Shown: in pieces, positions 6,317 through 11,771 of the stretch | How positions within the stretch are numbered: position 1 is the stretch's first letter | How the letters are laid out: every line of letters starts with the position of its first letter | NCBI GenBank assembly: GCA_003149735.1 | Contig: QANA01000072.1 | Span: 1-11,771, forward strand | DNA from: Clostridiales bacterium | GTDB lineage: Bacteria; Bacillota_A; Clostridia; Christensenellales; Christensenellaceae | DNA length: 11,771 nucleotides | Direction: 5' to 3' | Translations under genes and position numbers: made by a program | The notes under the pieces: model-generated | The model's input: only the letters and a program-made list of their open reading frames with translations | Databases searched by the model: none | What the model was told of the DNA's origin: nothing

Positions 6317-6345
6317 AGTATATCACTCTTTTTCTTTTTTTCCAA
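6317..6345 (-). promoter_or_regulatory. Promoter abutting the sortase start codon
   Basis: On the minus strand TTGGAA (6340-6345), a 17-base A-rich spacer ending in TGA, and TATACT (6317-6322) form a good promoter with an extended -10. Only six bases (GAACGT) separate the -10 from the ATG, so transcription should start at or next to the A of the start codon. This predicts an essentially leaderless mRNA. Confidence 0.6.
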
Positions 6346-6386
6346 GCCGCTGCAGCATATTCCTCTTTATGCTTTGCATAAATTAA

Positions 6387-6414
6387 TTCAGAAGCATCTT
6401 TTCTATATTATAAT
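6387..6414 (+). promoter_or_regulatory. Likely promoter of the pdaA-like gene
   Basis: TTCAGA (6387-6392) and a perfect TATAAT (6409-6414) are separated by 16 bases. The predicted start near 6421 gives a leader of about 24 bases containing GGGAGG. It is divergent from the sortase promoter about 40 bases away. Confidence 0.55.
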
Positions 6415-6444
6415 CCATCCTGCATCGATTTTCTGGGAGGTTTC

Positions 6445-7281
6445 ATGAAAAGTAATACGGTAACCGCGCTCTGTCTGCTTTGTCTGGCAGGGCTGGCATT
6501 TGGATTGATCATGCTGACTGTCTCTTCTTCCAATCAAGCCGTTTCTGTTACGGCAGTTTACGCTCATAACTGGTATTACAAACCCAGGCAGGACGGCGGC
6601 CAACCCATCGTCGCTGATGATGCCGGTTTTTTGCAGAATTATCCGCATCTTTGTCTGGGAAACGCACAGGATAAAACCATTTATCTCACCTTTGATTGCG
6701 GTTATGACAACGGTTATACTGCCGGCATTCTGGACGTATTAAAAGCAAAAAATGTCAAAGCTGCTTTTTTTGTCACCGGCCATTTTCTGGATTCCAGCCC
6801 GGCTTTGATTCGCCGTATGGTTGATGAAGGGCATTTGGTCTGCAATCACAGCAATACCCATAAAGACTTATCCAACGTCACCTCTCCGCAAGTTTTTTTG
6901 GATGAAATCCAGGGATTGGCTGAGAAGTATGAACAATTAATCGGCCAAAAAATGCCTAACTACGTGCGCCCACCCGAAGGCAAGTATAGCGAAAGTTTCC
7001 TCAAATTATGTCAGGAATACGATTATATCCCTGTTTTCTGGAGTTTTGCCTATAAAGATTGGTTAAATGACGCGCAGCCCTCCCACGAAGAAGCAATACA
7101 AACGATCCTTTCCCGCACACATCCGGGCGAAATTGCCTTGCTGCACTCCACCTCTGCAACCAATGCCGCGATACTGGGGGAAGTAATTGACCGCTGGCAT
7201 GCCGATGGCTACACCATAAAAACATTGGATGATCTCAAAAACGAACAATTGCAGTCGCAAAATACCTCTCCATCCGCCTGA
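6445..7281 (+). CDS. Polysaccharide deacetylase, PdaA-like (delta-lactam N-acetylmuramic deacetylase type)
   Basis: This is a 278-residue protein with an N-terminal signal anchor (hydrophobic 8-26) and a NodB-homology domain from about 75. Motif 1 is LTFDCGYDNGYT (81-92) with catalytic D84; motif 2 is HSNTH (135-139), giving the metal ligands H135 and H139; motif 3 is RPPEGKYS (175-182); a late LLHS (232-235) supplies H234. The GY-NGYT and RPPEGKYS wording matches PdaA of Bacillus, which deacetylates muramic acid for muramic-delta-lactam formation in the spore cortex; whether this host sporulates is not shown here. Position 85 is Cys where canonical NodB enzymes have Asp and Bacillus PdaA has Asn. 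GGGAGG lies 4 bases before the ATG. It is divergent from the sortase gene, so both flank a shared envelope-gene control region. Confidence 0.9.
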   Translation: MKSNTVTALCLLCLAGLAFGLIMLTVSSSNQAVSVTAVYAHNWYYKPRQDGGQPIVADDAGFLQNYPHLCLGNAQDKTIYLTFDCGYDNGYTAGILDVLKAKNVKAAFFVTGHFLDSSPALIRRMVDEGHLVCNHSNTHKDLSNVTSPQVFLDEIQGLAEKYEQLIGQKMPNYVRPPEGKYSESFLKLCQEYDYIPVFWSFAYKDWLNDAQPSHEEAIQTILSRTHPGEIALLHSTSATNAAILGEVIDRWHADGYTIKTLDDLKNEQLQSQNTSPSA

Positions 7282-7288
7282 ACATAAA

Positions 7289-7318
7289 AAAGAGTGTATC
7301 TTTACAGATACACTCTTT
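7289..7318. terminator. Bidirectional terminator between pdaA-like gene and aminotransferase operon
   Basis: A perfect 13-bp stem, AAAGAGTGTATCT (7289-7301) with its complement (7306-7318), encloses TTAC. On the minus strand it ends in six T, making it a strong end to the amino-acid operon 17 bases after the aminotransferase stop. On the plus strand it lies 7 bases after the deacetylase stop but the T tract is short. Confidence 0.9.
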
Positions 7319-7335
7319 GCCATTCTTCTCTGTTT

Positions 7336-8523
7336 TTAAGCCTTCAGATAAACTGCCAACTTAGCCAAACGATTCAGGGCTTCCTGCAAAGAATCCTCGC
7401 TGCGGGCAAAATGCAAACGGATCAAATGGTTGATCGGTTCACGGAAGAAGCTGGAGCCGGGCACCGCCGCCACACCTATTTCTTCTATCATCCACTCGCA
7501 GAACTGCAAATCTGTCCAACCCTGAAATTTTTCCTGTTTCAGAAAATCAGATATATCCACCAGAATAAAATAGGAACCCTGCGGCACTGTATGTTTGAGG
7601 CCGATTTCATCCAGCCCCTTCATAAAGAGTTCTCTCTTTTTTCCATACATAGCCGCCATATCCTCATAATAGGATTTCCCCAAAGCAAAGCCGGCACATG
7701 CCGCTTCCTGCAAAGGCGCCGGTGCTCCCACCGTCAGAAAATCATGCACCTTTTTCACATTTTCAGCCACATCTGCGCGCGCTATCAGAAAACCCAAGCG
7801 CCAGCCTGTAATAGAGAATGTTTTGGAAAGCGAATTGCAAGTAATTACCCGCTCTCTGCCACCTGGCAGCGAAGCTGCTGCGACATGCTGATAAGGCGGA
7901 AATACGATATGTTCATACACCTCATCTGTAATTACAAAGGCATCATACTGCTGTGCCAACTTGAGGATATATTCCAATTCCGCTCGGCTAAACACTTTCC
8001 CGCAGGGGTTAGAGGGGTTGCAGACAATAATGGCTTTTGCCCCTTGTGCAAATGCAGCTTCCAACGCTGCCGGATCAAAGCCGAATGCAGGCGGTTCCAA
8101 CGGCACATAGATGGGATCCGCACCGCTCAGAATCGCATCAGCTCCATAGTTTTCATAAAAGGGGCTGAATACAATCACCTTATCACCCGGATTGCAAACC
8201 GTCATCATAGCGGCCATCATAGCCTCGGTAGAGCCACAGGTCACAACAATTTCTGTTTCAGGATCAATTTCGTAGCCAAAAATCGGCGAATATTTTTCAG
8301 CGATACACTTGCGCAGATTCTCCGAACCAAAAGTGATGGAATACTGATGCTGTTCCCCACCCGACGCCATTGCCGCCAGCGCATCCAACAGTGCCTGCGG
8401 CGGATCAAAGTCCGGGAAGCCCTGAGACAGGTTGATGCTTCCCGGCTTTGCATCGCTGATGCGCGTCATACGGCGGATCACGGAGTCTGTAAAGGTATCC
8501 ACTCGTTTACTCAACTGCGGCAT
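7336..8523 (-). CDS. PLP-dependent class I/II aminotransferase
   Basis: This is a 395-residue fold-type I aminotransferase of the large family that includes aspartate, methionine and kynurenine aminotransferases. Landmarks are NLSQGFPDFDPP (31-42), the PLP phosphate region GSTEAMM (97-103), NPSNPCGKVF (169-178) with N169, D200 in TDEVYEH, the Schiff-base lysine K234 in SLSKTFSITGWRLGF, and the carboxylate-binding arginine near the end in LIRLHFARS. The opening NLSQGFPDF and the SITGWRLGF wording are closest to the kynurenine/methionine/glutamine aminotransferase group, but the substrate cannot be fixed. AAGGAG lies 7 bases before the ATG. Only 11 bases separate it from the binding-protein gene upstream, so it is the last gene of the transporter operon and probably transaminates the imported compound or its product. 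Confidence 0.93.
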   Translation of the reverse strand: MPQLSKRVDTFTDSVIRRMTRISDAKPGSINLSQGFPDFDPPQALLDALAAMASGGEQHQYSITFGSENLRKCIAEKYSPIFGYEIDPETEIVVTCGSTEAMMAAMMTVCNPGDKVIVFSPFYENYGADAILSGADPIYVPLEPPAFGFDPAALEAAFAQGAKAIIVCNPSNPCGKVFSRAELEYILKLAQQYDAFVITDEVYEHIVFPPYQHVAAASLPGGRERVITCNSLSKTFSITGWRLGFLIARADVAENVKKVHDFLTVGAPAPLQEAACAGFALGKSYYEDMAAMYGKKRELFMKGLDEIGLKHTVPQGSYFILVDISDFLKQEKFQGWTDLQFCEWMIEEIGVAAVPGSSFFREPINHLIRLHFARSEDSLQEALNRLAKLAVYLKA

Positions 8524-8534
8524 GCGATTACTCC

Positions 8535-9335
8535 TTATTCTATACCGGCCAATTTCTGAGCTTCCAGCGTATATCCGGAAATCAGATCTTCCTCAATCAG
8601 CTTGGCGATTACCGTATTCAGATATTCTGTAAATTCCTCATTGCCCTTCTGCACACCAATACGGATTCCACTGTATTCTGTCCGTTCAAACCGGAAGGGG
8701 CAGACTGCCAAATCCGGATTTACGCTTGCATATGCATTGGCAGCCAATTCATCCATCACAGCGCCTTCGATTTTGTCATTCTGTACTTCCAAAATCAAAT
8801 CCTGTATTTTAGTCAATCCGACTACATTTGCTTCTCCTGCATATTCTGCAGCTCTCTCATAGGGCTTGGAGCCGCTCTGCGCACCGACTTTATGACCTTC
8901 CAGATCTTCCGGTTCCACAAAATTGCCGGCAATCTCCTTTTTGGCGATCATAACATTATCCGTATAGTAGACCACATCCGTAAAGTCAATGCTCTGCATT
9001 CTCTTTTCATCAGCATTCATGCAGGCTGCCACAATATCAAACTCTCCCTGCTTCAGGCTCATAACCAGATTGTCAAAGTTCATATCTACGATTTCCAGCT
9101 CTACTCCCAGATCATCTGCAATATACTGGCAAATATCAATATCAATGCCAACGATGGTATCTACGCCATCAATCTCCGTATGGAATTCAAAGGGAGGATA
9201 GTCAGCCGACGTACCGACAACCAGCTTACCTGCATCCTTGATCTGTTCCAACTTGGATTTCTCTTCCTTTTTGCCGCAGGCTGCACAGCCTACCAGCAAT
9301 ACCAGTGCCATAACCAGTGCTAAAACTTTTTTCAT
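8535..9335 (-). CDS. Amino-acid ABC transporter substrate-binding lipoprotein
   Basis: This is a 266-residue family 3 solute-binding protein (SBP_bac_3). The signal peptide is MKK followed by a hydrophobic core, and the lipobox LVGC makes C17 the lipidated residue. The mature protein begins with a charged linker and KLVVGTSADYPPFEF (37-51). Residues typical of alpha-amino-acid binding are seen: R112 in the DEKRMQSIDFT stretch for the carboxylate and D195 in GAVMDELAA for the amino group. That supports a polar amino acid ligand, but its side chain cannot be inferred. GAGGA precedes the ATG by 7 bases. It lies 45 bases after the cyclodeaminase-family gene, which separates it from the permease and ATPase, an unusual order since binding-protein genes often come first. 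Confidence 0.93.
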   Translation of the reverse strand: MKKVLALVMALVLLVGCAACGKKEEKSKLEQIKDAGKLVVGTSADYPPFEFHTEIDGVDTIVGIDIDICQYIADDLGVELEIVDMNFDNLVMSLKQGEFDIVAACMNADEKRMQSIDFTDVVYYTDNVMIAKKEIAGNFVEPEDLEGHKVGAQSGSKPYERAAEYAGEANVVGLTKIQDLILEVQNDKIEGAVMDELAANAYASVNPDLAVCPFRFERTEYSGIRIGVQKGNEEFTEYLNTVIAKLIEEDLISGYTLEAQKLAGIE

Positions 9336-9380
9336 ATTAATTTCCTCGTTTCCGATTAATTTGTTTTAAATAAAATCGTC

Positions 9381-10412
9381 TCATTCCCAAAGGGGTTTAT
9401 CCCAAAGCACCAATTTTGTACCAATACCCATTTCCATTGCATTGAGGTACATCTGGTAGCCAATCATGATATCCAATGCGCCCAAGCCCATGGATGCAGA
9501 CATCACAAACTGATCATCCGACGTACGTAATTTCTTTTCGCCCAGTACCAGCTGGCAAAGATCGATAATTTCCTTTTCGTCGAGCTTCCCTTCCTGGCTC
9601 AATTTGGAGAGCGGATTTACATGTGTTCTCAGCTGAGTCCAATAGTCGGCTGCAACATGATCTGCACTGAGCACTACCTCTTCGCACACTTCGCCGGAAT
9701 GCATGGTAACCAAGCCGCATCCGGGCGTCAACCAGGATTTATCAATAATGGGCGTGCGGGAGGTGGTTTCTCCGACAATCAGCTGGGATTTCAGCGCAGC
9801 TGCTTTGGAATCCGTGGTGGGGATAATTTTCACACCAAGGCTGTCGCCATATTCTTCTGCAATCTCTTCCGCTTTTTTAATATCCAAATCGCTCAGATAC
9901 ATCGTCTTGATCTGGGGCAGTGCTTCATGAATTGCAGATACCATGGTACGGCCGATTACACCTGCGCCTACCAGAGTTGCCGTCTCGGCATTAGAGGGTG
10001 CGGTATATTTCGCCATCACACCGCCGACTGCAGAAGTACGCATCGCCGTAATCAGAGTGCCATCCAAAATGCAGAAAGGAAGCACCGTCTCCGGGTCGCT
10101 CAGAATGGAGATATCAATACCATAGGGGATGCCGGGAATCGTCGCATTCTTCTTGGCTTCTGCCGCCCATTTAACGCCGGCAATATTTACATCGCCGCCG
10201 ATATAGCACGGCATGGAGTTGAAGAAGGACTGCCAGTTAGCCTTATCAGGAATACTGGTATTCGTCTTGGGGGGGTTTTTAATGAAGCCTTTGCCCAACA
10301 TGGCATAAGTCTTCTCCGTAACCTCCATAATCTGTTTCATATCCAGCAATCCGGCTTTGACGACATCTTCCTGCTTGAGGAAGAGAATTTCAGGGTTAGT
10401 TGTATGCAGCAT
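9381..10412 (-). CDS. Ornithine cyclodeaminase / mu-crystallin family protein
   Basis: This is a 343-residue NAD(P)-binding protein of the ornithine cyclodeaminase/mu-crystallin family. The substrate-side residues K81 (GVKWAAE) and R125-T126 (TAMRTSAVGG) are conserved, and the Rossmann loop is LVGAGVIG (147-154). The segment that normally reads G-x-D-x-P-G-K-x-E and carries the catalytic Asp of ornithine cyclodeaminase reads TMHSGEVCE (236-244), with His at the Asp position. The C-terminus ends in KPLWE. Simple ornithine-to-proline conversion is therefore doubtful. Relatives include alanine dehydrogenases, imine reductases and proteins annotated 'tyramine oxidase subunit B'. The ATG at 10412 is chosen because GGAGG lies 8 bases before it; the ATG at 10427 overlaps that site. 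It sits between ATPase and binding protein genes of the operon. Confidence 0.88.
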   Translation of the reverse strand: MLHTTNPEILFLKQEDVVKAGLLDMKQIMEVTEKTYAMLGKGFIKNPPKTNTSIPDKANWQSFFNSMPCYIGGDVNIAGVKWAAEAKKNATIPGIPYGIDISILSDPETVLPFCILDGTLITAMRTSAVGGVMAKYTAPSNAETATLVGAGVIGRTMVSAIHEALPQIKTMYLSDLDIKKAEEIAEEYGDSLGVKIIPTTDSKAAALKSQLIVGETTSRTPIIDKSWLTPGCGLVTMHSGEVCEEVVLSADHVAADYWTQLRTHVNPLSKLSQEGKLDEKEIIDLCQLVLGEKKLRTSDDQFVMSASMGLGALDIMIGYQMYLNAMEMGIGTKLVLWDKPLWE

Positions 10413-10475
10413 AATAGAATCCTCCAAAATATTTTAAATATGATATATCTCTTGATCACCGCCATAGGCAGCGAA

Positions 10476-11222
10476 TTAAATGACATTGATGACTTTTGAT
10501 AAAAACTCCTGTGTGCGCGGATTCTGCGGATGTTCGAAAATATCCGCGGGAGTTCCTTCTTCGGCAATGACTCCTTCATCCATGAACATCACACGCGTGG
10601 CCACTTTCTGAGCAAAACCCATCTCATGAGTGACAACCACCATGGTAATTCCGTCTTTAGCCAGGTCGGAAATTACCTGCAGCACTTCTCCTACCATTTC
10701 TGGGTCAAGCGCTGAAGTAGGCTCATCGAAAAGCAGGACATCCGGTTCCATCGCCAAAGCTCTCACAATGGCAATTCTTTGCTTCTGCCCGCCTGAAAGT
10801 TGGGAAGGATAAGCTTGCGCCTTATCTGCCAGGCCAACACGCGCCAACAGCGCCATGGCTTTCTCTTCGGCTTCTTCCTGTGGAATATGTTTTACTTTAT
10901 CCATGGAAATCGTGATATTCCGCAATATATTCAGGTTATTAAAAAGGTTGAACTGCTGAAATACCATTCCGACTTTCTGCCGATGCGGATTGACGTTGAA
11001 TCCTTTTGCCGTAATATCCGTTCCCTCAAAAATGATTTGCCCGGAAGTGGGCTGTTCCAACAGATTCAGGCATCGGATAAATGTGGACTTACCGCTGCCA
11101 GAAGGCCCGATAATTGCCACAACATCCCCCTTATAGAAAGTTTCGTTGATTCCTTTCAAGACTTTTAAGTCTCCAAAATCCTTACAGAGGTTTTTCACCT
11201 CAAACATGACTTCATTTTTCAC
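10476..11222 (-). CDS. Amino-acid ABC transporter ATP-binding protein (GlnQ/HisP type)
   Basis: This is a 248-residue ATPase of the polar amino acid uptake family, which drives import together with the permease and lipoprotein encoded on either side. All motifs are intact: Walker [10 protein letters not shown] (39-47), Q-loop around Q89-Q90 (VFQQFNLF), signature LSGGQ (142-146), Walker B VLLFDEP (162-168) with E167, D-loop SALD (170-173) and switch H199 (VVTHEMGFA). The wording [13 protein letters not shown] and HEMGFA is typical of the GlnQ group. The start is a GTG at 11222 overlapping the permease end by 11 bases, with AGGAGA about 10 bases upstream. The ATG at 11207 has no ribosome site. 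The overlap suggests translational coupling to the permease. Confidence 0.95.
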   Translation of the reverse strand: MKNEVMFEVKNLCKDFGDLKVLKGINETFYKGDVVAIIGPSGSGKSTFIRCLNLLEQPTSGQIIFEGTDITAKGFNVNPHRQKVGMVFQQFNLFNNLNILRNITISMDKVKHIPQEEAEEKAMALLARVGLADKAQAYPSQLSGGQKQRIAIVRALAMEPDVLLFDEPTSALDPEMVGEVLQVISDLAKDGITMVVVTHEMGFAQKVATRVMFMDEGVIAEEGTPADIFEHPQNPRTQEFLSKVINVI

Positions 11223-11771
11223 TTTTTTTCATTCTCCTCTCGAAGATATTCAGCCCCTTGCCCAGAAGAATGTTTAAGGCCAGATAGATCAAAGCCGAAA
11301 TATAGTAACAGGGAAGCGGGTTATAAGTGGCCGTTACCACGATGCCGTTGTTATACATCAAATCTGCAATTCCCAGGTACTGCACGATGGAAGTTTCTTT
11401 CACCATGGTTACAAATTCGTTGCCTATTGCCGGCAGAATATTTTTTACTGCCTGCGGCAGAATAATGTAGCGCATTGCCTGCCCGGAGGTCATGCCACAG
11501 GAGCGCGCAGCTTCTGTTTGCCCGATATCCACCGCCTGAATGCCCGCCCGGATAATTTCTGCAATATAGGCTGCAGAGTTGATGGAAAGTGCAATCATGC
11601 AGGGAATCGCCCGCTGCATATCCACCCCGAAGAGTGTGCCCGACGGATACGGAATAAAATCCATCTGATAGTAGACAATGTATAATTGCACCAGCATCGG
11701 TGTACCGCGAATCACGGTGATATATAATTTGCTGAACCATTGGAATGGTTTGAAGTTGGATAAACGCATCA
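11212..11771 (-). CDS. Amino-acid ABC transporter permease, C-terminal part
   Basis: The frame runs off the right edge, so the N-terminus (first membrane segments) is missing. The Met at 11769 is an internal residue, because the preceding sequence is still open and the protein begins in mid-domain. Visible are [14 protein letters not shown], typical of HisM/GlnP permeases, several hydrophobic membrane segments, and the cytoplasmic EAA loop [20 protein letters not shown] (numbered from that Met, 84-103), which docks on the ATPase. [18 protein letters not shown] is also characteristic. The stop TGA (11212-11214) lies inside the ATPase gene start. A second permease subunit is not visible; the protein may work as a homodimer. 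Confidence 0.94.
   Translation of the reverse strand, partial: MRLSNFKPFQWFSKLYITVIRGTPMLVQLYIVYYQMDFIPYPSGTLFGVDMQRAIPCMIALSINSAAYIAEIIRAGIQAVDIGQTEAARSCGMTSGQAMRYIILPQAVKNILPAIGNEFVTMVKETSIVQYLGIADLMYNNGIVVTATYNPLPCYYISALIYLALNILLGKGLNIFERRMKKSEK

Noticed and set aside
7294..8559. Long plus-strand open frame (421 codons) opposite the aminotransferase
   Set aside because: It is antisense to a well-conserved aminotransferase, starts inside a terminator hairpin and has a Cys/His/Arg-rich composition typical of reverse-frame translation.
10413..10427. Earlier ATG for the cyclodeaminase-family gene
   Set aside because: That ATG overlaps the GGAGG ribosome site that serves the ATG at 10412.
9621..10499. 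Plus-strand open frame opposite the cyclodeaminase-family gene
   Set aside because: It is antisense to a clear gene and has no recognisable domain or promoter.
1..11771. Search for a defence system, prophage, transposon or CRISPR array
   Set aside because: No regularly spaced repeats, transposase, integrase, nuclease-helicase genes or toxin-antitoxin pairs were seen; the genes are mostly housekeeping or envelope genes of similar composition.

Overview
The window looks like chromosomal DNA of a low-to-mid GC Gram-positive anaerobe of the Firmicutes, probably class Clostridia. This is inferred from a single-chain glycyl-tRNA synthetase under T-box control, a CarD-family regulator, a class B sortase, a PdaA-type deacetylase, a small high-cysteine peptide of a kind common in Clostridia, and strong AGGAGG-type ribosome sites. 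I see no insertion sequence, integrase, phage gene, rRNA or CRISPR array. Most genes are housekeeping or envelope genes, and base composition looks even throughout.

Left part (1-4430): the 3' end of hflX (GTPase) converges on a class I SAM methyltransferase and glyQS, both on the minus strand. glyQS is preceded by a complete glycine T-box leader (specifier GGC, T-box, intrinsic terminator) with its own promoter. Divergent from it is a 60-residue peptide with 12 cysteines, built from two copies of a 24-residue unit. Next on the plus strand is a cupin-type D-lyxose isomerase, preceded by an 11-codon mini-ORF whose stop overlaps its start codon.

Middle part (4350-7320): a CarD-like regulator, a tRNA-Thr(GGT) with its own promoter and terminator, and a class B sortase all lie on the minus strand. 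A PdaA-like peptidoglycan deacetylase is divergent from the sortase. The sortase promoter appears to sit directly against the ATG, which predicts a leaderless mRNA.

Right part (7289-11771): a five-gene minus-strand operon runs in from the right edge. Its order is amino-acid ABC permease (partial), ATPase, ornithine cyclodeaminase/mu-crystallin-family protein, substrate-binding lipoprotein, then a PLP aminotransferase, ending at a strong hairpin terminator. The layout suggests uptake of an amino acid or related amine followed by reduction or deamination and transamination. The substrate cannot be read from the sequence, and the cyclodeaminase homologue appears to lack the usual catalytic Asp.

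The items most worth following up are the duplicated Cys-rich peptide, the transporter-plus-enzyme operon with its divergent cyclodeaminase homologue, the predicted leaderless sortase mRNA and the mini-ORF coupled to the isomerase.
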